A DNA stretch of 64,000 nucleotides from assembly GCA_002633005.1 (NCBI GenBank), contig NMRA01000026.1, forward strand, positions 193,407 through 257,406, written 5' to 3'. This DNA comes from Phoronis australis (taxonomy: Eukaryota > Phoronida > Phoronidae). Both the position numbers and the translations under genes were made by a program. Below are positions 36,612 to 48,252 of the stretch, in pieces. The notes beneath the pieces were generated by a model. The model made no database searches, was not told where the DNA came from, and was given only the letters and a program-made list of their open reading frames with translations. Positions within the stretch are counted from its first letter, which is position 1. Every line of letters begins with the position of its first letter.

Positions 36612-38738
36612 TCTACTCCTTTGGCTCAAGATAATTAATTGTCAAAGTTGTTGCTTGTCCATCATTTAAAGTCTGATAACTACAAATAAGTAAAAACTTA
36701 CCCTAAGTTGTTTATCTCGTCTACAGTGCTCAAGCCATGCTGAGACGAAAGTTTTCTTAATCTTACTAAGATTGACCAAAGGGAATTTGACCTGTCGACC
36801 ATTTTGTGTGTAAAATAACTAAAGAATGACGGTACTTATTGTTTACCACCACCTCAGTGACGTAATGTTGTACTCGGGGTGGAATTTTTGTCTGTTGATT
36901 CATTATTTTAATGTGTTTTGCCATGTTATGTGATTTTGGGATTCACAGGGTTTTATAAATGAACGAAAGGCTTTCATCAGCTGGTGGTTTCTGTTAATAA
37001 CTTAGATGTAGGACCATTAGTATGTGGTTCTAGGTTGGGCCGAACATCACATAGCCCCCTCTGCTGGCTAAAAGGCGGATACTTCCAGGTTTGATTTGAA
37101 GTATTGTAATGTAGTGTTCTTGGGCCTTCGGTGTACCGTGTTGATGGGTTGGACTTCAAGTTGAGAAAAATGTATTACCATGTAATGTATAGGTGTATTT
37201 AGGCCTACACGTGCATTCAATGAAAATGAGAAATGTATCTGTTCTCTCACAGTATCCAATTTGAACTTTGCCGTGAGGTTGGCTTACTTTTGTCAAATTT
37301 GGGTGTACACTGTATAAATGAAGTTTCACATAGAACGTGCTCCGGTTTTTAAAAACTTTCCTTTTTATTTTACTCAAGAATTTCGAATGTATAGGCTCGT
37401 GCGCGTGTCTAATGCCGACAGGCGCAAGTTCACGTGCAGGCATCAGTGGGCCTAAATACTCGAAGGCATGGCAATGGAATTAATGTTCTTGGAGCGGGGT
37501 CTAATTTTGTATGGTACATGGAACTATTTTTGCCATTTTCGTTCTACTTGTGAAAATTCAAGATGTTCTCGAGTACATTTCAGGTTTATCCTGATTCCAT
37601 ACGAGTGTCTAGCCAAAGTTCACACTTGGTGACCCCAACGTAGCTGCTAACTCCAGTAAAAACTCGAGAGATTTCGAGTCCGAAAAACTAAAAATGTCAA
37701 GTTCAGACTAGAACTTTTAACCTTATTGCTGGGATCACCATGTGCAAAATAACATTAAATGGTATGAGGCGTTACGTACTCGACCATACAATAAACACGG
37801 TCATCTTGGATTTGCTCAGAGAAGAAAATGACAAAGGTAATTTCGAGTTTGATTTTGTGCCATGAACTGGGTAATAAAAACTAACCGTTTGTCGCATGTG
37901 ACGTCCTACAAAGATTCCGAGAATATTTACGGTAGTACCTAAAGCATATTCGGAAACTGTACGCTCGGATTAACTACATAGAAGCACGGGCCCCCGCTCT
38001 TTTTGGCCCTAGTGATTAGCAGTGTGAACTCTTGAAATTGTTTAATCCTATGCGTTACCCAGTGTACTCATGATGTAGACAGAGTCCATTGATTTCCTTC
38101 TCAAAAGTGAAAACTACACCTATTCTACTTTTGCTTGAGGTAATCGTATTAGCATTTGAGTAGGGGCCCGTGCTTCGACTTATGCTACGGGACCAATCGT
38201 CTATTTTGTAATATCTGTGATTATCTGTTCTTTTATTTTGCCCAAATTTCAACTTTTTGCCTGAATGCCAGCCTTGCTCTATGTCAAAACTAAGCGATTG
38301 AAATAACGGACCTCTTCCAAGAGAAACGTTTCGAACTCAATCCTGAAAATAACTGACGTCTAAAACGCCATCGTCTCGAAAGCGTGGTCTTTCAGTCACG
38401 CGTAACTTATTTTTAGGACCTTGTCTACCACAAACAGTAGCGTGCAGAGGTTTGGTGATGCCTCATGCCCAGTGCCATTTTTAATGGATGCCGCTCTATG
38501 TACTCAAATGCATGGACCCTAGTCCTGAGGAACAGCAAAAAAGGTGAAACATAAAATATAAACTTTTTATTCAATTTAACTACTAAACAGTCACAATTTC
38601 TATTTCCACTACAATTTATTCATTACCTACATGTAGGGATTGGGAGGCCGCCGGGCCGTTGCCCCGTTTTCCCTCCCCCCCTTTGACGCTGATGACCAAG
38701 CTTACATGTACACTGTATAGGGTTACGGTTCTCCGCAG

Positions 38739-39088
38739 GGGTCGTAAAGACTTTATTTCTAATTTGTGCGAGTCCCTAGTCCAGCACCACTGGTACCGCT
38801 GGATGTATGCTTTCCGGGACTTGCATGCCCGCGGAGAGTACGTGCTGCGAATTGACTGTATATTACTTAACCAATGTAGGCCACGTACCCATCAAACAAT
38901 TATATAAAATAGTTAAAAGTGCTGAAAAGTCACTCCTCGCGAAGTTGACTGACCAAGAATTATTACCTATTTACAAAAGAACAAGTTGTTGTTGCTGGTG
39001 CGTTATTGACCGAGTTCGCGTTGCATTGAATTTAAGTGGCCGCTGTGACCTTGCACAGTCACTTGGTATGAAATCTGACCCACGATGA
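38739..39088 (+). pseudogene. Possible coding remnant split by a 22-base segment
   Basis: Two open frames look coding-like and lie end to end. The first starts after a weak acceptor (TTCTCCGCAG) with GRRKDFISNLCESLVQ and runs to RIDC. The second begins HVPIKQLYKIVKSAEK and ends SLGMKSDPR at TGA 39086-39088. They are separated by 22 bases (38858-38879) that begin GTAT and end GTAG. Removing those bases leaves one continuous frame, but 22 bases is too short for an animal intron, so a small insertion or frameshift in a decayed exon is more likely. No domain recognised with confidence. Confidence 0.3.
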
Positions 39089-41484
39089 TCAGTTCTTACA
39101 CTCATAAAAAGTCAAGCCACAATCGAATATTTTACTGTAAATGTGATACGCTCTGAAAATCGTTTGTTACTGGTATGTCCTTTCAAACAACCTACAACAC
39201 ACTCTTCCAGTCACGTGTCCTCTGATTCCAAAGGATAACATCGGTATAACGTGACTATACATAATGTGTTATTTATCAGTTATACCGTAGTCTGCAGTAA
39301 TACTGTATACCATGACATCTTTAATGCAACAAGAAACCAGCATAAATTTACCCTAAGTATCAACCAAGATAGACCTATTGCAACATGAACATGGATTTCT
39401 GAAGAACTTGGAAATGTTATATTTCCGTCCGAAAGGGGCGCTGTCTTCACGTTTCAATACAACATGCAAGACCTCCAAGAAATGACACTCAACAGATCCC
39501 AGCCATTCATTGTAGACAATAGTCGATAACTGGCACATATATGTTGTTAAATCGTACGACACAATAGGAAAGTATACGAAAATATATACAATTATAGAGA
39601 TAAATATAAACCTTCATTTTACGATACCTATATGAACATTAGAAAACTAAACTACCGGGGGTGACGTTATTTTCTACAAAAACATGCGTGCAGTTGGAGT
39701 TCTATATAAAATGGCTGTATCGCACTGTCATAGCCATACCTTTTCAGGAACAGACCTAAGAGTTCGAGAAAAATGCACACCAGAAAGTGAAGAACGTACC
39801 ATGATGAAAAGTTTACCAAGTGATTTTTTTTCTAAAGAAAATGCTTCTTACAAATGCACGCTGATGTATATTTCATATCAATTCATTTTCTCCTGACGAC
39901 CACGCTTACTGTTCGCGCGTGAACTGTGAGAATTCGGAAGCTTATCCACAGGTAACCAATCGCGTACACGCTTCTTCAACTAGGTGCAACATTCTCCAAA
40001 CTACGTAATTCTACGTGACGTTGACGTGCTCGCGATTATCCTGTTTGGGGTGTCTCTCGCAAACCAAATGGCGCAAGAATGAGTCAAGAAAGTGCATATA
40101 CAGGCATTTTATAGACTCATATTATGTAATGATTTGTGTTCTGTTCTTAGGCGCCGAAATCTATATAGGCTATCGTGAGGGGGAGGGGGTGCGACCACAG
40201 TTTACCAAGGAAAAATGTTCGAGTACCGGTAACCCCTGAGAACGGTACCGTATACTTCCTTTTCTTGAGTGATCACTTGATCGCATGATACAGCGTTTGT
40301 TGCGAAATCTTTAGACTTAATCTCCAGCAAACGCAATTCGTAAAGTAGTTTTTCTCTGTTAACCAATCATAACCACAAGTCATCAACAGTGCGGACTCCT
40401 CTGGCAGTGTGAAAGAGTGCAACCGACCTCGTTTCTGCACTGAAGACACCTGGCGTACGTCAAGCTAGCAACTTCTCACAATTCAATTCCCTAGGAAGCG
40501 CGCCTATTAATTTTTGTCTGTCGGCAAAAGTGACACAAGCGAAAGATTTTCCCTAGTATCAAGCTGCAAAATCTTGAACCCTGGACTATAAACTTAGATA
40601 GAGTACCCTTTCGCTCCCAACACCTCCTGTACAAATGTTAATACGTACATTGAATTGCATGTAATTTCAGTTCGTCACATGAAACAAAATAGAATTAAGT
40701 TCTATCAAACCTTTCTTCATGATAAGGCAACACTTTATTGTACATGTTCCTCTGTACGCTAAAGACCTCCAGTCTGAACACTGGTCATATGGTTACCCGT
40801 GTCTTGACGTTCATTTCACTAGAGTTTGCAAAAGATGAATGGAGGCTGCTCAACTTAGCGAAACGGTAAAGTTGACATGAGTGATAACAGGAAGAACGGG
40901 GCACAATAATCCCACTTATGCGCATCCACGACCATGATACTAAACCCGTAGGGCAAACTGGGCGGGAAACGCGGAACGCTTGTAAACCGAAACCGGGTCG
41001 TGAAAGTGATTCCTAGATGAAGTTTTAATACCGGTACTTCCTGATATTCCACTGACCAAGATTACATGGGAAGAATAGGTTAAGCATTGCTCACAGCGTA
41101 AAAATGTGTTCCATTTTACCCCCGTTTTCCCCATCACCCCGACATGATCATTGCTAGGAAAGTTGAATTGGTTCAATTCGAAGTCTTTGTTTATATCGTC
41201 AAGGACATTGACCCGTTGAACTGACGTCACTAATTAGTATTGATCTTCTGTCCTCATTATAAATTATAAGTCTAACCATAGTTTCGTGAAGCAAACATGG
41301 GAATGCCCAATTCTTAGCTCCAAGTTTGTGTAAAGCCAATAACAAACAGCACCAATTCTATTGAACCGCAATTGAAAACTAATAAAGGGTACCAAACCCG
41401 GTTTTGACTTAGTTAACAGACAGTAAAAACGACTTACCCGAAACAAAATAATGTTCTGTTAAATTCGACAACAAGTCAAAAGCA

Positions 41485-41750
41485 TGGATGAAATTCTGAA
41501 AACTCTTTTCGAGGTCTGCTAAACAAGCAAGCGCGACCTACGCATTTAGCGATTTACACGACACCTGTGGGAGTAGACCACCCATCAAGGACCATAATGT
41601 CTAATCTGTGACATCTATGGAGTAGGAAGTTTTTAATTGATTCTTGTGTTTAACTGTGGAGATTGATGCCAATGATGCAGCCATTAGCAGGTGATAACGA
41701 GGATTGGTGGAAATCATCAAAATTGGGTTTAGTATCCTTTTAAAAGTTGA
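41485..41750. repeat. Dispersed repeat family 2, copy 1
   Basis: Resembles 55085-55332 and 55896-56155 in the same orientation, sharing CTAAACA(A/G)GCAAGCG, ACCTACGC, GATTCTTG/CTGCTTT-like spacing, GCATTAGCAG and GGGTTTAGTATCCTTTTAA. Non-coding, lies just downstream (3') of the CD225-like gene. Confidence 0.65.
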
Positions 41751-41829
41751 AAAAAATTAAATGCGGTCAAAACAAAGATTATTAGTCTGTCTATCTGCGG
41801 CTTTCATATATGTAACAATGTAAATTCTC

Positions 41830-42126
41830 TTAACCAACTAGTTTTGCCCAATGGCCCGACAAGATAAGAGAATAGATGATAATGAATGCCAGCCATCCCA
41901 GAATTCCAAGCACCAATCCTGTTATTGTCCACGCCCATGCGCATCTGCGCTTGTAGGACACATGGTAGTGGTCGCCTGTCTTGTGATCGGTGTAAGCATG
42001 CGAGGCGTAACTGTGTCCCACGAAGCCCAGCAGAGGGCAGCACAGTGAAGTCACTACCACGGACATGATGGTCAAGCACCAACCCCATCGAGGCCGAGTC
42101 TCGTGGTCAATCCTGGCCGGGCTGGT
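41830..42126 (-). CDS. CD225/dispanin-like protein, last coding exon
   Basis: The minus-strand exon begins after a strong acceptor (TTACTTTTCTTTCAG) in phase 0 and encodes 98 residues to TAA. It has two hydrophobic segments. The first contains WCLTIMSVVVTSLCCPLLGF and the second WAWTITGLVLGILGWLAFII, separated by a short charged loop (DHKTGDHYHVSYKRR). The CC-P-L-GF-x-x-x-x-Y-A pattern after the first segment and the GD loop leading into G-x-x-L-G-I at the second match the CD225 family (IFITM, PRRT and related dispanins). These are small tail-region membrane proteins acting in trafficking or membrane fusion control. The exact subfamily is not clear. Joined with 42698-42829 the protein is 142 residues. 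Confidence 0.7.
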   Translation of the reverse strand, partial: TSPARIDHETRPRWGWCLTIMSVVVTSLCCPLLGFVGHSYASHAYTDHKTGDHYHVSYKRRCAWAWTITGLVLGILGWLAFIIIYSLILSGHWAKLVG

Positions 42127-42697
42127 CTGAAAGAAAAGTAATCGCTTTTGATGATTTGGCAGGACATTTTGATAATAAATTACAAAATTTTGAGTCTTTG
42201 CAAATAAACAGGGCAGTTCGTTTGCTTTAAAGATGAAACGATGCTTTTTTGGAGAAGACGACCTCATAGCGACTGCCATAGATTAAATACTATATTTAAT
42301 CGATAGTATTCTTCCCAGGTAACGCGACAGAATTTTTCAGCCAAAATCTATCCTCGTTGTGTCGTCTTGATGAACTCGCTAGATGTCACCCTTCTCGTTG
42401 CGGAGTTGTCACGAAGACGAACTTGAATTGATATGTTGAGGATCGTCGACGGTCTACAGGGCATTATTCTACTTCAAAACGATAAGTGTAGGCAAAGCGC
42501 TCAAACATTTTGTGAAAAACGCATTGTTTCAGGAAACCCGTCCTTAGCTTACAGTTAAATACATCTTTGAAGTTTTTCAGTCAGGTTGACATTAAAGGTA
42601 CTCAGCTGTTCTATCAGCGTCGGACAGACCGTTATGGCCCCTTCGAATAATTCTCCCCTGGTGTGGTTATTGCCAGTGAATGACGTTGCCATGGTAC

Positions 42698-42829
42698 CTG
42701 AATCATTTCTTTCTTACTCGGGTACATCGAGTACTCCCTGTAGTCGCGCGTGTGTCGGTCTCGATCGTAATATCCACTGCGATCATAGTCGTAGCCACTG
42801 TTGCCGTATCCTGAATACATATATGACAT
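42698..42829 (-). CDS. CD225/dispanin-like protein, N-terminal coding exon
   Basis: This exon starts right at an acceptor (TTTTCATTTCAG|ATG) and encodes 44 residues rich in Tyr, Asp and Arg (MYSGYGNSGYDYDRSGYYDR). That is the flexible N-terminal cytosolic tail seen in dispanins, though these usually have a Pro-rich tail and not a Tyr-rich one. It ends CAG|GTACCA in phase 0, matching the next exon. A stronger-looking GTAAGA donor 14 bases upstream would shift the frame into an early stop, so it was not chosen. The ATG at the very start of the exon implies a non-coding first exon, unless the frame continues upstream (see 43024). Confidence 0.65.
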
Positions 42830-43023
42830 CTGAAATGAAAAGACGATATGAACAGTTTGGAGAAAACCGCAGAGTAAAGTCACATCTGGAGTGCTTTCCG
42901 AAGACGCACGACTGCCAATGGATTAATCACCGGTAAAGATATCGTGTAACTATAGTATCTTTGTTCCAGGTAAAATCACGCACAGCCAGGCAAAGTTATG
43001 AGAGAGAAAGCTGAATGACTCAC

Positions 43024-43164
43024 CATCCGGCCTGTGCTCACGAGCTCATTAGCGTAGAGGTCTACCAAAATGGCGGCTACGGAAATGATTGGTCGGTGAC
43101 GATGGTCGTTTCCGTTCCATGAACGAAAATTTTTGTACAAGTGTCTAGGGTCTACAGAACGCAT
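43024..43164 (-). other. Probable first exon (5' UTR) of the CD225-like gene
   Basis: A strong donor (ATG|GTGAGT) lies at 43018-43023 on minus and is in phase with the next exon. An ATG-started frame of 47 codons (MRSVDPRHLYKNF...) would extend the protein, but the exon also contains a YY1-type AAAATGGCGGC, which usually sits just downstream of transcription starts. I therefore favour UTR over coding. The 5' end of the exon is not defined. Confidence 0.45.
43066..43077 (+). promoter_or_regulatory. YY1-like site
   Basis: CAAAATGGCGGC matches the core YY1 motif. It lies in the probable first exon of the minus-strand CD225-like gene, a common position for this motif. Confidence 0.4.
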
Positions 43165-43805
43165 TCCTGAAGTTCATGGGGAAGGTATACGCATTGATCA
43201 AAGGGCACTTCCGATGCAGGAATGTACATTCATATTGTTAAGATGACACTGTAGATTTTATTCAGCTCACAGGAAAAGAAAAGTCTGTGCCAAATCAGCT
43301 CAAACCTTGGCATTGTCCTTCAGAGATTTCTTAATTTATCAGAACAAATATTCCCTTCCCTATACGACTACTGTACTACGCATTGATGTCTGTCACTATT
43401 AAGCCGTAGAATGTGGTGATGCATGCGGTGTGTCCAACGACAAATCACCATCAATTCACGAAAGGATGGATTTTAAACTTAACCACCATTGTGAAACGTG
43501 TACAGTCTGCCAAGTGCAACAGAACACCGTTGCTTATTTGGAAATTTACCACAGAGGCCTGTTCCGTGAAAAGTGACTTAGGACTTTTAATTAGACAAAA
43601 AAATTTCTTACGCTTCCAATCCGCAATTATTGAATAAAGATTTAGTCAGCTATTAATAGCACATAACAAGCTAGATAATTTATAGAAATAATCCTAGTAA
43701 CTAGATATTATGTGTACATTTTTGTTTAACTGAAATTTGATTCATTTCCATAAATAATTCTGTGGAGTGTAAGTCCAAATGTCTCAGACTTAAAAATGTC
43801 ACTTT

Positions 43806-43883
43806 TCATGACACTGGCCCCAGGTTCATTTCGGCAAAGAGTAACCCATACAGTAGAGCGAAGAATGCGTGGTCCGTATATAC
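43806..43883 (-). CDS. Terminal exon of unrecognised 213-residue protein
   Basis: On minus, an acceptor (TTGTATTCATCTTAG) opens a phase-0 frame of 25 codons ending TGA at 43806-43808. It encodes VYTDHAFFALLYGLLFAEMN followed by LGPVS. The C-terminus is hydrophobic for about 12 residues but short for a membrane segment. It joins the exon at 43977-44540 across a 93-base intron (GTGTGT...TTAG). Confidence 0.55.
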   Translation of the reverse strand, partial: VYTDHAFFALLYGLLFAEMNLGPVS

Positions 43884-43976
43884 CTAAGATGAATACAAAT
43901 GCTTAATGCCATCGGGTAATCAGTTACTTTTTCAACGGCTTGGTTGACCTGGCAACTAATGTATGCTTTAACACAC

Positions 43977-44540
43977 CTTTCCATTATTATCAAATTCTTT
44001 ATGTCCTAGTTTAGATTTCCATAGCAACGGTCTCGGAAGGTGAACATGTCGTTCAGCGACCACTTGACCTTGCGACGTGTCCACATTTTCGTACATCAAA
44101 TCTTTGTAGAAATTCTCATTGGAAAATGGTGATATTAGTGAGGATGATGTGGCGTCCTTGGGATTGAGGTTCTTCGCATTGGCGTCGTCTTCCAGTTTGT
44201 GCGGATAGGGAGTTATCTCCTCCTTTGTGTCATGTCGTTCGTGAGTGTCTCCATGTGTTGCTTTTGTTGAATCAACATTTTCCACGTCTTCTCGAGGAGC
44301 TGCCATACCATGGTTCTTACGATACAGTCGTTTCTTGTCTTCGGCTAAACTGTCTGCTCTCAACTGTTTGACAAGAGCGTTGGACGATGTGGGGGGTTTG
44401 AACTTGTCTTGGAAATACTTTTCCACGGGAGATTTCGTCTCCGCCTCCGAGTTTTCCTCATCCGATATGAACACGTTATCGCCCGTGTATAACTGGGCTA
44501 AACGCGACCTGATTTCGGGATCAAGTAACGACGTTGACAT
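43977..44540 (-). CDS. First coding exon of unrecognised 213-residue protein
   Basis: ATG at 44540 starts a 188-codon open frame (MSTSLLDPEIRSRLAQLYTG...). The exon probably ends AAAG|GTGTGT at 43977; without splicing the frame would stop three codons later (VC-stop). The protein is hydrophilic and charged, with an acidic stretch (DEENSEAETK), a KYFQDKFKPP segment, a KKRLYRKNHG basic patch, and near the end LPRPLLWKSKLGHKEFDNN. No domain, signal peptide or repeat is recognised. Its length, charge and Pro/Trp/Lys tail would suit a small axonemal or cytoskeletal accessory protein, but that is a guess. The gene lies on the same strand as the CD225-like gene, about 640 bases upstream of that gene's probable first exon. 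Confidence 0.65.
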
Positions 44541-44865
44541 GGCACGTCTGATCGTTCATGCAGTCTACAGCTGCACTAAAAATTGGCTACAAATCCAGTA
44601 GGGCGCCTCGTTTACACCCAGTTATACAGCAAAAAAGCTCAACAACTCTGAAAGAAATTTAAACGCACGAGCGCACAAACACCAACTTCACGGCGTGTGA
44701 CAATTATACCTTAAAATTTCACAAAGGCGTGTTTCTCGCAAAAATTAGCGTCAAATATGTATTGTGGTTGATAATAAATAGCCATAAATTTCGAGAGCAT
44801 CTTTTGTACGTCGACGACTCTGCTACTATTAACTGTAAGGACTAAGACATATGTCTTCACGAATA
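44541..44865. other. 5' flank of the 44.5-kb gene
   Basis: AT-rich upstream region with no TATA box I can place confidently and no gene. Ends at the target site of the DNA element at 44871. Confidence 0.4.
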
Positions 44866-44870
44866 TATTG

Positions 44871-47175
44871 CAGTGGCGGATCTACGTTTTCAGCAAGGGG
44901 GGTTTAGGATTCCCGCCAAGGTCGAATCCTAGGCGCGTGGCCCCTCCCGTCGTAAGATATTTTTTGTTTTTGTAGCCAAATAGTGAAATTTTCATGCATC
45001 CTGGTAAGTTTCTGGCACTTAACATAACATGTCTCTGGATTTTTTCTTAAGATAATTAAAATCCCTTCTCGATTTCGTCACATGAACTTGGCTCATAAGT
45101 TTCGTGAAACCATATTGTGCACATCGGGGTATGAGTCACGCCACCAGCAAAAATGTTTGTTGGAACATCTGCTTACACACACCTTTTTGGCATACGAAAA
45201 AGTCGTATACGAAAAAGTGTGGTGTGTATACAAGGGCTTAGACAACTTCCAAATATTCAAGAGCACAAGGAGCACCGACGGGGCGTAAAAAATTGAATAT
45301 CAGATGATCGCGTAACAGCATCCTCAAGTTGTTTAAGAACGAAGACCTGTACTGTTAGTCCGGAAATAAATACGTGTTCTGTCTCGTTACGAGAAAAACC
45401 GGCGAACGGTGGTGCTCTCAACTCGTAGTCTGTTATTAAAAGCGACAATAAATAATTAAGTTTCACTTTATTAATCTGAATCACGTTGACAACAATTGAA
45501 AAACGTCACATGTATCAGGAAACAAATCACCTGAAAACAGTTCCACGAAACCAAAACATCCTGTGCACAGTGGTGAAAAGATACACTGGACTAGTTTGCA
45601 GAGGGACCTGGTGTACACGGAGAATACACAAAAAGGCTGACCTGGTCCGTCACGAGACCAAGAGTACACTGTGCTTATTATCCCTATAAAAATAGTCGAT
45701 CTGTCGCGGAACCAAACAGTACTGGCTGAGATAAATAGTTTTACAAAGCACACTCTGGTAAAAAAATCACAAGACTAGTTCGCCGAGGGACCAGAATTAA
45801 GTACACTGAAACTCAACATCTACACAAATCAAGCTGGCCTGGTCCGTCGCGAGACCTAAAGTGTACTATGCAAAAAAATTGAATTGAAAACTTCTCTCTA
45901 AAATTTTTAGTCCCCAGTGGTAACTCATACGTTAGTCCTATCCTTCTGTTGTCTAGACTGACGAGGAGTTTGTATATTGGATCCAATGGTTTGCTCGTCT
46001 TGGAACCATTCTACCCTGATATCTTCGATGGTTGTTCCCAACGCTTGCACTTCGTCAACTGCTGTGTCAATGCTCTACAATGTCAGCATCTCGTTTCGCA
46101 GCTCAGTTGGCACTAAGACCCTTGAGGTTGCCAAGTCACTTGAAAAAACTTACATGCGCAACTAAATTTGATCCGTTCATCATGGACTACGTCAAACCTT
46201 GACGATGTATCCCAGGACCTATTTGCATCTCTTTCAATTTTCGAATAAAACGTCCCAATGTCTGAACGCTTGAAACCCGAAGTACTAATATCAAATAAAT
46301 GCCCATGGACATGAGCGTTTAATCGAGTGGGCCTTTCTGCGGAAATTACCAGTATAGAAGACGGCAGTGTGCTTATTGCAGGTAGAAAGACGGTAGGTGT
46401 TGAGGTCGGAACTAGGGCTCCTTAGGAGGCCTACTGAACATCGCACAGTCCCGCAAGGCTTTGTTGTGAAAGAACAGCCTCCCCGCAATTTCTGGTACTG
46501 TACACTGTTCGCGAATGCGGTCACTTTGTCAATGTGAGTACTCCCTTGGTCATTCCTTGTATTAGACATAACTTGTTATAGTGCATCTTCAAACAGACTC
46601 GCGACCAGACCACGGCGCCTACCACACTAGCAATTTTTCGGAAAAAGATTTTTTTTCAAAAATATTACATGTACACTGTATGATATTGCACAAGACAATT
46701 TTACTATACATCAGTTACAAACGTGTGGAGCGTAATAGAATGACACGGCATCAGTGACAGATGAGGTAAAAACGTTGCACGTCAATTCGCCTGAATATCA
46801 AGGTTGCGGCACCACAGTATTTCCCCTATTCAAATCAAAACATATCTTAGGGTAAAGAAACTAGTTATCTAAAGAAATCAGCTATAGAGCTGCTCTTTCA
46901 GCGGTGGATCCACCTAAAATGCTTGGCCACTTAAGAATTGTCGACGGAAGCGCGCGCACAATTAATCTCCGCGCGTTTTGCCCATGAGCCACGAAGACTC
47001 AACAATTCACAATGCAAAAAATTATATTTTCAGAGTGAACCCTCCCCCCTCAATTTTTTACAAGTTCGTTTACTTAGGGCTTACACACGCTAGCGGTGCC
47101 GTTTTTATTTTGCTGGAGACGTTTTTGTTGGTCCGGGGGGTTAAACCCCCTGAACCCCCCGTAGATCCGCCACTG
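44871..47175. mobile_element. 2.3-kb DNA transposon, non-autonomous
   Basis: CAGTGGCGGATCTACG at 44871-44886 is the exact inverted copy of 47160-47175. Both ends are followed inward by G-rich/C-rich subterminal stretches. The bases TATTG flank it directly on both sides (44866-44870 and 47176-47180), a 5-base target duplication. The interior has only short unrelated frames and no transposase-like protein. CAGTGGCGGATC-type ends are common in hAT-like elements, but classic hAT duplications are 8 bases, so the family assignment is open. Confidence 0.8.
45540..45880. repeat. Internal tandem duplication with GGTCCGTC..GAGACC motifs
   Basis: Two diverged units of about 190 bases inside the 2.3-kb element each contain GACTAGTT(T/C)GC(A/C)GAGGGACC and then CTGGTCCGTC(A/G)CGAGACC followed by AGTGTAC-like sequence. 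GGTCCGTCGCGAGACC is an imperfect palindrome. No coding capacity. Confidence 0.6.
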
Positions 47176-47180
47176 TATTG

Positions 47181-48252
47181 TAAATATAAAAGCGACGCAT
47201 TCACGAAAACTTGTATCAGTTTCGTATTCCGTTTATATCTGTTTCTTCAAAAATTTCTTTTAATTCAATGACTTAGATTTTAATCACTAAATTTTTTGGG
47301 ACGTGACATTGATTTTCCAGGCGAGGAAGAGCAGGATATTTAATGAGAATGTACATTGACTCGAATGCGACCTTTCTCTTTCACAAAACGCCATACAGGG
47401 CGACAGCGTACTGTGATTCGTTGTTCATGATCGTGCTGTGGGTATCTTTCTCGCGATTGTCTTGGGTTTTCCTTAAAGCTACCCAGGTTACCAGGGGTCA
47501 TCACCGGAAATTCAATGAGAGACACCGAGAAAATGCAAGAGTATTAATTGCCAAAGGATCACGAATTTTGATTTTAGTAAAATATATTGTGGTCCATTCC
47601 ATACCTGGATCTGATCAGGCGAAACCACATACATGTAGGTCGATTCGAGTGTGCTACTAGTTGACCTACATGTATAGAACGAATAGTGATCGAAAATTTC
47701 GATTGGTTGGAAGGTAATATGCAAACATTCATATACTTGACATGGAATACGGTCGGTGTAGGCAAAACAATCGCGGAAAAAGCGAGTTCGATTACGCGCT
47801 TCGCTTCTATTACATGGCGATATCTCGCAAAGATATAGACGACCTTGCATTTTTGCGAGTTTCTTGGGTTTACGGGACGCAACCCATGTCCAGCCAGCAA
47901 CAGCGTGGGGAATTCTCTTCGTTAGACAACGCTATTACTCTACTGATACCTGGTCAGAGTTATCTCAAATGCGAGCATTTCATACAAAAACACGGATTTA
48001 TCTTGTAATTGCGGGTATGAAAGCTAGACATTGTCAATTGTCCATTTAAAGCGGCAATAAACCGGCGTTCTGTTTAGAGGTGAACTTTTGATTAAACCTT
48101 TTATCTCCATAAAACTGGTCACAACGTTTTCCTCACTCAGGTGAGAGGTGGTTATTGGGATTTCGAAGAGCTGGCAGTTCGTTATTTGTCGAGATCATGC
48201 TCGGCGCGTAAAATGACACGCGGCGATATTCCACCTTCTAGAACCTGGTGTG
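47181..48252. other. No gene seen
   Basis: Open frames on both strands overlap each other without splice signals; none is convincing. Confidence 0.4.
47629..47675. repeat. Short inverted repeat
   Basis: ATACATGTAGGTC (47629-47641) and its exact reverse complement (47663-47675) surround a 21-base loop. May be a MITE remnant. Confidence 0.6.

Larger units (their letters stand above)
34366..41829. other. Mostly non-coding stretch
   Basis: No gene I can support apart from the doubtful remnant at 38739-39088. It holds the poly(A) signal candidate, an X-box/octamer tandem array and a hairpin (listed separately). A sequence at about 34998-35018 reads, on minus, CAGGGGCGGTTCTAGGGATG, which resembles a DNA-transposon end, but no partner end was found. 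Confidence 0.4.

Noticed and set aside
41804-42088. 94-codon minus frame overlapping the CD225-like exon
   Set aside because: Out-of-frame shadow of the membrane protein exon.
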